From assembly GCA_037039685.1 (NCBI GenBank), contig JAWNGF010000008.1, positions 248,001-312,000 on the forward strand: a stretch of 64,000 bases of DNA, read 5' to 3'. The notes below the pieces were generated by a model. The model was not told the DNA's origin. It made no database searches and saw only the letters and a program-made list of their open reading frames with translations. This document shows positions 45,977 through 56,910 of this stretch, piece after piece. Both the position numbers and the translations under genes were made by a program. How positions within the stretch are numbered: position 1 is the stretch's first letter; each line of letters begins with the position of its first letter. Origin of the DNA: Ceratobasidium sp. AG-K. Taxonomy: Eukaryota > Basidiomycota > Agaricomycetes > Cantharellales > Ceratobasidiaceae.

Positions 45977-46629
45977 GTAGCTGAATGGGGGCAGGCTCCG
46001 CTAAGTAATGGCTTTGAGCAAAGGTGTTTTTGGCTATTGGTTACCCAGTCTTTGCGGTTCCTTTAACAGGGCCATCGCCTGCAATACCAACGAAGGGATC
46101 ACTTGAGCTCTCAGCCAACTCCGCGGGGCAATTTCTCGATCCCACCGAGATATGAGGTCATGATCGTCAAAAGGGTCCTTGCGCGTCATATTTGGTCATA
46201 GGCGGGCAATATTTGAGGTGCGCGATAGCAGGTTCTGGGTCGATTTCGACGTGGTTTTCGAGAGTGGTACGTCTTTACAAACATCTAGTTTACTCGGCTG
46301 AGGATTTCTCATTTTCATGGACAGTGTTTGCGAAGAACTATGGCGGGGGTAATGGCCAGTTTCCCCCCCTGAACATGCGCCTCACTAGTTCCGCTGATTC
46401 CCGACGCTTTTCTCGGCATGGCTCCTGTATCGAGCTGAATAAAGTCTTCAAAAAGGTGTAAATCCTTGTTCAAATACATAGGAGTCGTGTGAATAATGCT
46501 AGTCGGTGGTGCTCAACGACCGGGAGGAGGAAAGGGGCAAGCTGAGTATCTAAACCGCTGCGGGCGAGGGCTTTGAGATCCCCACCATTAACTCGAACTC
46601 TTTGTGCTTATACTTGATTCAAACTTATT
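45977..46629. other. Intergenic gap
   Basis: About 650 bp between divergent genes. No supported feature. Confidence 0.45.
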
Positions 46630-49044
46630 ATGATTTTCACCAAGCTACCGTTCATGCCTGATCTCTATGGCTGGGCATGGCTCATTTTGTCACTACTCGC
46701 ATTGGGCGCGAAGCCACTGGGAGACCCATCATCGTAAGTGATTCCATTGCCCTACTTCTGTATGCCGACGATACCTTGGCTTAGCCTACGGTTCCCTGAC
46801 CCAATCTTTGACCCACCCAAACCTGGAGGGGCCAAGATCGGTGGCAGCACCATTTCGAGCACCTCATATATCCCTTCGACCTCCTTCCAGACCGTTCGGA
46901 CGAATTCTCCACCCCAATATAGCCCTTGGGCTCCCGTCTCCGATATTCATGGCATAGGCCTTACTAAGTCTTCAAACGGTCTGGACTCTATTTCCGATAT
47001 TAAAAAACGTACGTTTATACACAATGCAAGAATGGATTGATAATTGTCGTATCACAGCCACCAAGCGGAATGCACTCTCTCGTGTTTTTACCTCTATGTT
47101 TACCAACGCCCAGCGGAACCTACGTCGTGTCCTCGATTACAACCCCCACCCGTTCTGTGAGATGTCTATTAGTCGCGTCATCCTAAGGAGCGGCCAAAGG
47201 CTTTCCATGTTACCCAATCTTTGGACTGCGCGCCCCCCGGAACTCGCTTCGCCCCCTCTGCTCCTACCTACGCGTACCATTCATGTGCACATCGCGGCCA
47301 CCCGGACATCCGTCGACCTTGCTCCAGCACCTCCGACTACCGAGCATGGATGGTACAAAAATCAAGTTCTCAAGTCGGTCTGGCTTAATCGATATGCCTT
47401 GGGATGTTGGCTATTCACTTTTAGCCTATCGGTGCTGGCAGGCGTCTGCAGACTCAAAAAATCCAGTTATTCCTCTTATATCGACCCCAAAACGGCACTC
47501 GTATCTGAATGCGACCCAGCTACCCCGACACTCTCCCTTGGCACCCCTATCTCCCCCACTCGTCCTATCTCCACCGCCGCCATCGTCTCCATCGTCTCTG
47601 CGGCGCCTACCATTGTCTTGCCACCACTTTCTCCTCCCCGCTTTTCGCCGACTGCAGCTTCTTCTGTAGTCCCACCATTTCACCTTGGCTCCCCAATCCA
47701 GCTCGCCACTCCGACCCTAGACGACTACCCAACCCCGTGGATCCGCCCTCCCGTGTCCGATTTCGACTTTTACCATTGGATTGATGGTAATGCTCGTGCG
47801 CACAAGTCTATAAACGCTTATTTTCTGGACTTGTCTGAACGGGCCGAGGTTAAAATGCAGCTGGCCGCCCATCTAATTATTCCTGGTCAACGCCGTCTCC
47901 CGGTTTTCTACCGCTCGGATAACTCCTTTATCGAGCGGTACATGATGGACGACTTTCTAGAGCTTGGCATCAAGTGGGCGTTTGGCGAGGCTCAGAAGGC
48001 TGTGCAGCGGTACCACCCAGATGCTGGAGATTTGGGTGCAGCCATTGATGTATGCGTGCGAGTGACTTCGGCGGCCTTCGATGTCGAAAGCAAGATGGTC
48101 TACAAGGAAGGTTTTGTTGCAGAATGGCCGCTATCTCTGGATGTGGATACCCGTGAGTAACCATTTGCCTTGAGAATGTGTATCATTGTTGACGCGAAGC
48201 CTAGATGAATACGCGTTCTGCATCAGCGTGCAAGTCCCTCCGAGTGCCTCGACGCCGGTCTCCCAGACAGGCAGTATCGAACCACTTGAACAGCCCTTCG
48301 ACGACGCCAAGGCTATTTCGCCAGACACGACCAGTAAGTATTCTCTGCATCGAGATTTATCCCCCGTGCTGACTCGCCACAGCTGTAGATGACATGGGCG
48401 TCGTTCTAGGGCCGACCAACCTGCGGCCACCACTTTTCAGTTCCACCTACGACTCTCGCCCATCTCAACTCCTACTCCCAGACCCTGACGAATACGAGAG
48501 CCAACCTATGGAGGTGAGCTATTGTTATTTCTATTCATTTATAACCGCTAATATAAATTCTAGTCAAACAAACCTTCAGACATCGACCTGTTCCCGCTCG
48601 CCAACGGAACCTCCGACGAAGCCTACGAGCCCTCTACCCCTCCGCGACGTTCGTGGCAGTCATTTGAGCATTATGACGCCTTCGAATATGAACCAAGTGC
48701 CGAGGTGAGTGGACTGCGAGCACTGGCCTCTATGCCGCAAACCGACAGCTTTTGTAGTTTACCACCACTCCATTAACCACTGCAATCGATTACTAGAGGG
48801 GTCGGCACGTTGGGCGGCCAGCCGTATCTAAGCCAGTAGCGCCTGAGGCAGCACTGGTATTACATTCACGCTGGCGCCAACGGTATGTGTAGTAAACCTC
48901 AATGCGTGATGTTGTTGTTCACTTGGCTTTACAGGTCCACCCGGAACTAATCATGTACTGCGACCTCCTGGAGTAGTGGGGGCCGATATAGGTAGAACAA
49001 GAGTGAAGTACAACGAGGCGAGGGGGATGGCTGTGAAGGTGTAG
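46630..49044 (+). CDS. Unidentified, probably membrane-associated protein
   Basis: Start MIFTKLPFMPDLYGWAWLIL at 46630, which looks like a signal or anchor segment; the first intron begins near 46736. The main exon, 47024-48151, contains a candidate membrane helix (YALGCWLFTFSLSVLAGVC). It then has a long Ser/Pro/Thr-rich linker (PLSPPRFSPTAASSVVPPFH) and a folded-looking region (VSDFDFYHWIDGNARAHKSI, ERYMMDDFLELGIKWAFGEA, YHPDAGDLGAAIDVCVRVTS). Short exons follow (EYAFCISVQVPPSASTPVSQ; VDDMGVVLGPTNLRPPLFSS; NKPSDIDLFPLANGTSDEAY). A terminal exon reads PPGTNHVLRPPGVVGADIGR with a stop at 49042-49044. I do not recognise the family. The exon structure is my estimate, especially between 46740 and 47024 and after 48700. 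Confidence 0.5.
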
Positions 49045-50289
49045 GAGGAAAGGGTGAGCGGCCGAGGTGGTGTCTAGAGTCGTCTGGGTTTAGTTAGGGA
49101 AGTGTGTACGGCCCAACAGGTTCTGATTGGGCATTGGGTGAGAGGCATGTATAATCAGGTTGGCTGGCGCACGTGACAAGATATCCAGGCGGTGAAGACG
49201 TCCGTGGTCCGACCTTAGCTGCGCTGACTTGTTCGAATCGTCCGCACTCTACGTGCGTCCATCACACCCGCGCCAAACCATGTTGCTGGCCCCATCGCGG
49301 CGGGGGTTGATGGAGGCGGCTCAAAGGGGCGGACGATTGTGTGAGTAAGCCGGAGCTAAATAAATCCCGGACAGAATCGTTGCCCCGAATATATGCGCGG
49401 TTCATTTTATGCTGTAATACCGGTACAAGTGCTAATGTAATTGTATTGAACGTTTGTATTGAGATATTACCGGAAACGTTCCGCACTCAAAGCTAACTTA
49501 GCAGATAGGCAAGCAGAAGCGATAGGACAACTGGATGATGTATATGCCGAGTACGCAGTCGGGTTTATATACATGCAGTCGTAGAACAAAGAACATCGTG
49601 AAGAGAACAATTAGTAACACGCATACGTGTACTTTCAGTCAGCATACAACCACTCAATCGACTATATACAGTAAGTCATACGTGTACTAGTACAGTTAGT
49701 TACATTACTATACGCAGAAATCACGTGCGAAGAGGATTTGGCTTGGATCCAAGTAAATCGACATACAGAAAATGTGCGTAAATACAATAAGATAGAGCAG
49801 TGTCAGGGCTACATACCGTATAAACTGGCGTGTCTGTAGCACCAAAAATGACTGAGTTGAAAAATTACTAAACACGAGGCTGTGCCCATACTGTTTTGTA
49901 ACACACACCTGAGCTTGAGCACCCCCCATTGGTGCTCATCAACTCAGGCAGTATACTACCCGTGGTTAGAGTATTATACTAAAACTGGTGTATCACTATC
50001 TCAGGGTAGCTTTCTTAGATGATAAGAGATCCCAGGTTGCTAAATAGATGTGAAACAAGGCACAGAGCAGGGGGCTCAAGGCTCAATGGGTGTCATACAT
50101 TTTTGAGAGGCCTCGGACATGAATCAACATTTTCATTGGGTAGAATAGTTCATTAAATCGATCAAAAGGGTTTTTTTTGTGTACTTTTGTTGCAACCCTC
50201 TATGCCGGTTGACCGACGACAGTGACCATTCTTGCCTTAGTTGTTGAGACTGGCCTTGATATGCCTTTTAGGCTCCTTAGACCGTTTGC
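49045..50289. other. No supported gene; AT-rich, possibly old repeat
   Basis: Short frames only. Near 49620-49690 a CATACGTGTACT motif occurs twice in direct orientation, which may be retroelement debris, but no boundary can be defined. Confidence 0.35.
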
Positions 50290-50470
50290 TAAGTTGCTAG
50301 TGCAACCTTAGCGTCAATACTGATGATGGCCAAAGGCCCACTTAGATGAGAGACAAAGGCTGTAAGGCCTTTGGGACTTAGAGTGCACTATGAGGGGAGA
50401 GATGACGAGGCAAAGCAAGCTGGAGTGAGTCCATGCTTGCAAGCCGGTATATATAGCATGAGGCAAAAAT
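50290..50470 (+). repeat. Fragment resembling the LTR of element B
   Basis: The stretch around 50380-50460 (GACGAGGCAAAGCAAGCTGG, then TATATATAGCATGAGGC) parallels element B's LTR (GACGAGACAAAACAAGCTGG, then CTATATATATTC). It is a diverged relative, perhaps a decayed solo LTR. Confidence 0.35.
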
Positions 50471-50652
50471 GCCTCAAAGTGGTACAATACATAAACTGGC
50501 CAATCAGGTGCCAGTATCAGTCAGCAATCTCAAATTACTTCTGGAAGAACATTCCAGAAGCACGATCCTTCCAAGGGAAAGATCCAGAAGACAGCAAGGC
50601 CATATGGGCCAAGGTGACACATCATCCATACACCACACTAAATGTGGGAGAG

Positions 50653-51067
50653 TGTCATGAGCTGACTAAGCTCAGACATTTTATTCTGGTTTTATATCTT
50701 TTTTCCGAACACTTTCCTTTTTTGGTACAAATGTCCTCTGGCGCTGAAACTTGTATCATGTGATGTATTTGTCTTTCCTTTTGATATTGGTGATTGCTTC
50801 CAGAACTTCCAGAATGTCAAGTCATACCTCTTATCTTGCTTATCATCGGTTGTACTTGGCTTTCTCACACTGATAGATGATGACGTGGCACTGATCCCTC
50901 ATGTATATAAACCCAGAGGTCAAGCTGGTTAACGACAAGGCTTGACCTCCTCTCCACTAGGACTTGATCAATCAATCCTCTTAACTATTACTACTCCTTG
51001 GGTTCTAAGACTTGTCTATGTTGAACCCCTTAACCTTTTATATACCTAATTGACCCAAGTTGGGACA
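50653..51067 (+). repeat. Putative 5' LTR of Ty3/gypsy element A
   Basis: Starts TGTCATGAGC and ends GTTGGGACA, so it has the TGTC/GACA inverted ends also seen in element B. A TATA-like TGTATATAAACCC box lies near 50910. About 1.3 kb separates it from gag. The partner LTR would lie beyond the window, so the call rests on end motifs and position. Confidence 0.45.
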
Positions 51068-51379
51068 TTAGGTCAAGCCTTTACAAGCATCAGCTTTAAG
51101 CTCCTGCTTTCCACCAAGTAGATAGAACATACATGGGAAAACGGGCATAGTACAACAGACAAAGAGCTATATTTAATATAGACCAGTAGTCCCACGTCGC
51201 TATATGCTGTCAGTGAACCCAATCGTTATCCTCTTTTGGGTCATAGCAGCTTTAGTCAGCTAAATACACCCTTAATCTGTTATACACTGTTGCTATCACG
51301 CCCGCCCAAGGCTGCTGATAACTGATAAGATCAGATAAGGAGTATATAAAGCAAAAGCTTAGCGTTCAGCACCCTTCAC

Positions 51380-52162
51380 ATCCCAATCAACATCTTGAGG
51401 AAGCGAGATCCTCTCAAGCCAACCTGGAAAGTGGTCGGAGCACCACCCAAGTTAACACTCATATCCATCAAGAATCCCATCAATTTGTTGTTTCCATCAG
51501 TACACACAAAAAAAGGATGAATTAGTAACTGACTAATTAACCTTAAAAGTGTTCCCCACATTCTTTAGCCTCTGTGAAGCAGTCTTTAGACTAAAAGACT
51601 TTGTACTTGATCTAGACACCAAAGTCGACAAGTTAAACAGTTGAATTGAAGTACTAGAAGAAGATCAGGTTGAACAAGCAGAGGAACTAAGGGTTGAGCA
51701 TACAAGAAACAACGAAAACTACAATCAATTCGAAGCCAACTACCAAGCACTTCATTCAAGGCTTGAGTTCATCAAAATCAGCATTGAGAACACAAACAAA
51801 CAACAAGCCAATCAAGACTGTGTCCAAAGCATAAACCTTGCTGACACTAACGTCAAAGTCAAGCACCTACAAGAACAAATCCGTGTCCTGATTGAAAACT
51901 GTGACCAACTCATTAAAATCCAAGAAAAACATACACAAAAGGTCAAAAATCTCATCAACAACAACAAATGTCAGTGGCGCACCATCAAAACTCTCAAAGA
52001 CAAAATCAAGAACAGATACTGCCCTCTCATGTCAGAAGTGCGTATTCCTATTAACCAGGATTACCGCCTTCTAAACCATCTTAACACCATTGCCCCCAAA
52101 CCTTTTTGGTGGGACCAAGACCTTGACTCACACAGGAACAACACAGGGAGAAGCTCAGGCTA
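51380..52162 (+). other. Pre-gag coiled-coil reading frame in element A
   Basis: A long frame without a clear ATG. Exon-like part 1 (about 51380-51525) reads HLEEARSSQANLESGRSTTQ. A possible 44-bp intron (GTAACTGACTAATTAAC to TTCTTTAG) keeps frame into part 2: LCEAVFRLKDFVLDLDTKVD, RLEFIKISIENTNKQQANQD, VKVKHLQEQIRVLIENCDQL and VKNLINNNKCQWRTIKTLKD, with a stop at 52160. The heptad-like, Asn/Lys/Glu-rich text suggests a coiled coil. One TGA (51642-51644) interrupts it. Function unknown. Confidence 0.4.
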
Positions 52163-52384
52163 GAATCCCTATCACTCTTTATTAAAGATGTTCATCATAA
52201 CTACATATATGAACAGTACAACAAACTAGGAGTGATTAACACATTGTTTCTGGAGGACAAAAATCTTGAATTGGTGTTTTTAAGAAGTTTATGTGTCATT
52301 AAAGATAGACAAGTTCACAGAAGGATTCGCAATATTCTGTACGGTCTGGGCTCCCAATAAATTCACACTTCTCCCTGCTCCAAT

Positions 52385-53755
52385 ATGTCTAGAGCCCCAT
52401 CACCAAGTCAAGGAGGATTCACTCAAATATCTGAAACATCCCCACCTGATGTAGTCGCACACGCAATCAATGCTCTAATAGATGAGGTGCAAAAGATAAA
52501 CAGCCACATCAATGCCTTGAATAGCATCACTACAACGCTAGAACAAGGAATTGACAACACTGTTGCGGACGTCATGGCAATCCAAAATCAAACCTCACAG
52601 ATGGCACCTCTTCACCAATTAATAACCGCTGTATCTCAATCACTAACAAACCTGGGAGCAACACCCTCTACGACTACATCAACAACTACTCCAGGATACA
52701 AACTCAAAATGCATCCCCCAGAAGAATTCTCTGGAGATGTAGACAAATTCAATGAATTTAAATCGCAATGTACCCTGTACATAAACCATACATCCCTGCA
52801 AGCAACTACAGAACAAAAAATCACTTATATTATGGGTTATTGCAAAGGGCCTGCCTACGTATGGATGCAACCTGGAATCAATGTAGATACGGCAAGAAGA
52901 GGAGCAACTAATTGGCTACACAACATAGATGAATTCTGGAACGAAATGCAAGCTAGGTTTGGCGACGTCCACAAAATTGACCAATATAGACAACTATACA
53001 AAAAGTTGGTCCAGAAAACTTCCGTTCAAGATTATCTACGGGATTTTGTCACTTATTCATTGGTACTCAGGTACACTGATCAAGTACTTCGTGATGATTT
53101 CTATGACGGTCTTAAAGATGAAATCAAAATGGCCATGGTATCACAGAACTTCAAACCCCATGAAGCAACAAGGACATTTAACCAAGTTTGCAAACAAGCC
53201 CTGGAAATCAATTCCACAATGAATGCCATTAATGCACCAAAAAAGGTTCAAAGCCTACAAGCCAGCACCTCAAAACAAACTACACCTAAGGTGGCCACAA
53301 ACACTGCAAACACCTCACTAGGTCAAAGGTTCAACATAAAAAATCGTGTCTTCATGTCAAAACCTACAGGGGGGGTGCAATATGGAAAAATCTCAAGTAT
53401 TTCCAGGAACACAAAAGGCCGTGCAGTCCCACAGATCTCCTGGGATGATGGAACTAAAGGAAATGTTCCGTTTGGAGCAATTCAGAAAGACACCAGAACC
53501 ACTACCTTCACCACTCCCACAACCCAAACGCCTAAGACATCCACTCCCGCTAAAGACCCCAATGCAATGGATCTTGATGGCAAAGGAAAGGCACCCATGA
53601 TTTGCTTCACCTGCAGCAGCAAGGGACATTCAGCAAGAGTCTGTCCTTCCAAGAACACGGCCTCGGGGTTTGAAGCCCAGATTGAAGAATCTCTTTGGAC
53701 ATTGAGTCAGGAAAAGACGTCACCGAGGCTTATTAAGGAGCCAAGTACTCAGTGA
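52385..53755 (+). CDS. Gag polyprotein of element A
   Basis: 456 residues, uninterrupted. Retrotransposon-gag domain at about 110-270 (MHPPEEFSGDVDKFNEFKSQ, EQKITYIMGYCKGPAYVWMQ, DVHKIDQYRQLYKKLVQKTS). Then a Thr-rich linker and a CX2CX4HX4C zinc knuckle, CFTCSSKGHSARVC, near residue 411. It packages the element RNA into particles. Pol lies downstream in another frame. Confidence 0.85.
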   Translation: MSRAPSPSQGGFTQISETSPPDVVAHAINALIDEVQKINSHINALNSITTTLEQGIDNTVADVMAIQNQTSQMAPLHQLITAVSQSLTNLGATPSTTTSTTTPGYKLKMHPPEEFSGDVDKFNEFKSQCTLYINHTSLQATTEQKITYIMGYCKGPAYVWMQPGINVDTARRGATNWLHNIDEFWNEMQARFGDVHKIDQYRQLYKKLVQKTSVQDYLRDFVTYSLVLRYTDQVLRDDFYDGLKDEIKMAMVSQNFKPHEATRTFNQVCKQALEINSTMNAINAPKKVQSLQASTSKQTTPKVATNTANTSLGQRFNIKNRVFMSKPTGGVQYGKISSISRNTKGRAVPQISWDDGTKGNVPFGAIQKDTRTTTFTTPTTQTPKTSTPAKDPNAMDLDGKGKAPMICFTCSSKGHSARVCPSKNTASGFEAQIEESLWTLSQEKTSPRLIKEPSTQ

Positions 53756-53771
53756 TATATTAGCTAGTAAT

Positions 53772-55664
53772 ATGGATGAACTAGAAATCATGTCAATATC
53801 AAATGAAAACCAATTATACCTTGATTTCACTGCTCATCCACTAGCTACAGCTCCTGATTCTAAGTCAGTTAACAAATCAAAAAAGTTCTCTGGACAAGCA
53901 CTACTTGATTGCAGCGCAACCTCCTGCTTCATCAACCCTTCCCTAGCAAAAGAAGCAAACCTTCCCCTTTTTCAACACAAAAAACCAAAGACTCTGTGAG
54001 TTATAGACGGGCGAGAAGTTTCGTCAGGAAAGGTCACCCACTATACCAAATTTAAACTTGTCATGGGAACACATTCCAGCAAAATAGAATGTCACATCAC
54101 AAACATTGGAAGACACCCCATTGTACTTGGGATGTCATGGCTCAAGAAACATAACCCACAAATAAATTGGAAAAATAGGACAATTGCATACACAAGCAAG
54201 TTTTGCTCAAAAAACTGCCTAGAAGTCCCATCTACACTCCAAATTGCAGCTGAAACTATTTTACCCAAAGAATATAAGGAGTTTGCAGATGTATTTGATG
54301 AATCCAGATTGGAAGAACTCCCACCTCACAGACCAACTGACATCACATTGGATCTCCTACCAGAGGCCAAATTAAAGCATGGCCCTATTTACAAAACGTC
54401 CCCAGCTGAAGACAAAGAAATGAAGAAAGTACTAGAAACCCTCATCCGGAGGGGACACATTCAAATTTCCAAGTCTCCGTTAGCATTGCTGGTTCTATTT
54501 GTCAAAAAGCCCCATCCAGAAGATCCAAACAACCCAGAATTACATTTCTGCATTGACTATAGATATGTGAATTTGCTGTGCAAATTCAATGCAAGCGGAA
54601 TCCCTCTACTGGATCAATGGTTAAGGGCCCTGGAAGGATTTGTCATTGGTACCACTCTGGACTTGGCACAAGGATTCCATCAAACCCAAATAGCAACAGG
54701 ACATGAATGGAAAACAGCCTTCAAAACTCAGTACGGCATGTATGAATGGAAAGTCATGCCCTTCGGCCTCAAAAACGCCCCATCAAGCTTCCAATCCCTA
54801 ATGAACTCTATATTCAGGGACATTATGGGGGTTTTTGTACTCATATACATTGATGACATCTTCATTTTTTCCAAACAAGTCGAAGACCATCCAGGGCATG
54901 TAAAAGAGGTGCTAAGAAGACTAAGGGAACACAAGTTAATTGTGAAACTGAGGAAATGCAAGTTCCACCAAACCAAACTGGATTGGGTAGGACTGGTTAT
55001 TTCCAATAAAGGAATCGAAACGGATCAGGAAAAGGTCACGGCAGCTATGAATTGGAAAGCTCCCAAGAACATTAAACAAGTTCAAGAGTTCCTAGGATTT
55101 GACAATTTCTATCGAAGATTCATTCAAGACTTTGCTGGCAAAGCCAGACCCCTATACAACCTACTCAAGAAGGATCAAAAGTGGCAGTGGACAAGCAAAG
55201 AACAAGACACCATGAATGCTCTAAAGGAAGCTCTTAAGGTGGCACCTGTAATGATGCAGCCCAATCAAAATAAAGAGTTTTTCCTCAAAACAGATGCGTC
55301 AGGGTTTGCCACAGGAGCAGTTTTATCTCAAAAAGATGGAGAAGGGAAATTACACCCAGTGGCTTTCCTTTCTAAATCACTAAATCCGGCTGAACAAAAC
55401 TATGATATTTTCAACAAAGAACTATTGGCAATTATTAGAGCCTTCAAAGAATGGTGGCACTTACTTCAAGGCACAGAAAAAGCCATCCAAGTCATAACAG
55501 ATCACAAAAACTTGGAATACTTTTCATCATCCAAACAACTGAACCAACGCCAAATTTGCTGGATGAACTTCTTGGTAGACTTCAACTTCCAAATCATGTG
55601 TGGGCCAGGGAGTCAGAATAAAAAAGCAGACATTCTCTCAAGGCAATACAACTTAGAACCTTTG
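53772..55664 (+). pseudogene. Pol of element A, 5' part: protease, RT, RNase H
   Basis: The protease region shows ALLDCSATSCFINPS, where DSGA would be usual. A TGA at 53997-53999 then breaks the same open frame (PKTL|VIDGREV). Beyond it: HPIVLGMSWLKKHNPQINW, the reverse transcriptase with TTLDLAQGFHQTQIATGHEW, MPFGLKNAPSSFQSLMNSIF and the catalytic YIDDIFIFS. RNase H follows with FLKTDASGFATGAVLSQKDG and ITDHKNLEYFSSSKQLNQRQ. The frame meets element B just after RQYNLEPL. The integrase part resumes at 62885. Confidence 0.8.
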
Positions 55665-56130
55665 TGTCGTAAGCTTCTTCTTGGTGGCTATGAGACAAGC
55701 CGCAATGGAGAGTGGACGGCACTAAGACCTAAGTAACCTCTTGAACCGCAACACACTTAAGTGTCTGTAGGCTCTTGAGGGTAGGGGTGGTTCAAAGTGT
55801 CACTCAAATGGGATGTTTGACGAGACAAAACAAGCTGGGGTTACCAGGCTTGTTGGTCCTCTATATATATTCAACAAGTGGCCAAGTCATACAAGGCACA
55901 GCCACACGAGTCATACAAAGCAGCCAGTCAGGAGTGTCCGTGTGAGTCATGCTGTATGAACAGACATGACTCGTACAAAGCACAGCCTCGTTACACAGTG
56001 TAACACATAACCACAAGAAGGTGGCAACGCGGCGGGAAAAACAAGGGGAGAGACAAGCAAAGAACAAACACAAACAATAAGAGAGGATGAGATGTAGGCG
56101 AGTCCGATGGCAAGAGCATGGCTCACGACA
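55665..56130 (-). repeat. LTR of element B (3' LTR in element orientation)
   Basis: Ends TGTCGTAAGC and GCTCACGACA on the plus strand. TATA-like CTATATATATTC near 55860. About six mismatches to 62419-62884. Confidence 0.92.
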
Positions 56131-56146
56131 TTACTCCCCCCTTAAG
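56131..56146 (-). other. Polypurine tract of element B
   Basis: On the minus strand CCTTAAGGGGGGAGTAA abuts the 3' LTR; the AAGGGGGGAG run is the expected plus-strand DNA primer. Confidence 0.7.
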
Positions 56147-56175
56147 GTCCTTGAGGGGAACCCAAAAGGGCTGAT

Positions 56176-56910
56176 CTACTGCACCCAGCAGTCCTCGTCC
56201 TCCTTTTCCTCCGTGAGGTTGATGGGGTTGAACACAGTATTACCTGGTTCATCGCAGTGTTCCTCCCACTTCTCCCAGGTTTCCTCGTCCGTCCAGTCCG
56301 CCTTGGACCAGTCCATGACCCTCTCCTGCTCCTCCACATGGTCCTTGTCCCATTGTCGTACGTCCGGCTCGACCTCCTTCCATTCCAACACATCCGCCTC
56401 CTTCTCCTGCCACCAGAATGGCTTCCATTTGAACTTCTCCCTCTGGTAGCGTCCCCGCTCCATCCTCCAATCCGCCAAGTCTGCTTCGAAGTTTTCGTCC
56501 CATGCGTTGCTCCATCGAGGCCTCAGAGTGGGAGGGCGGCCATTGTATCCTGGAACCCATTGGCTGCTGTAGGCTCCTTCTTGTCCCCATTCGACCACCC
56601 CGAGCTTGTGCATGGATAGCAGCACAACTTCGGACACCTGGAAGGCCGCGCATCCTTGGCATACGTAGATGTCCTTTCGCTGGAGCTGCATGCGTGTTGG
56701 CCATTTTTTGCCAACCCATTTGAATTCTCCCAGGTCGGAGTGCAGGATGTCGTTGGAGGCACGGAATTGGAGCTGCCCTGGGCTCTGCTGGGACCTTTTG
56801 AAGACGTAGAGGGCCGCTCCCGAGTCAAGGATGCGGGCTGTCTGGAAGCCTGGACCGTCAAGAACGCAAACAAGGTTGTTGGCAATGGTGGCACGGGTGA
56901 CAGCGGGCAT
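56176..56910 (-). CDS. Extra reading frame (ORF3) downstream of pol in element B
   Basis: 244 residues from MPAVTRATIANNLVCVLDGP to the stop, between the chromodomain and the polypurine tract. The N-terminal third resembles a small folded unit (FQTARILDSGAALYVFKRSQ, GKKWPTRMQLQRKDIYVCQG). The C-terminal half is very rich in Trp, Glu, Asp and Lys (WDENFEADLADWRMERGRYQ, DWTDEETWEKWEEHCDEPGN). There is no signal peptide or membrane helix, so it is not an Env by eye. Its first 390 bases overlap the tail of the pol frame. I recognise no family. It may be an accessory element gene or a captured host fragment. Confidence 0.5.
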   Translation of the reverse strand: MPAVTRATIANNLVCVLDGPGFQTARILDSGAALYVFKRSQQSPGQLQFRASNDILHSDLGEFKWVGKKWPTRMQLQRKDIYVCQGCAAFQVSEVVLLSMHKLGVVEWGQEGAYSSQWVPGYNGRPPTLRPRWSNAWDENFEADLADWRMERGRYQREKFKWKPFWWQEKEADVLEWKEVEPDVRQWDKDHVEEQERVMDWSKADWTDEETWEKWEEHCDEPGNTVFNPINLTEEKEDEDCWVQ

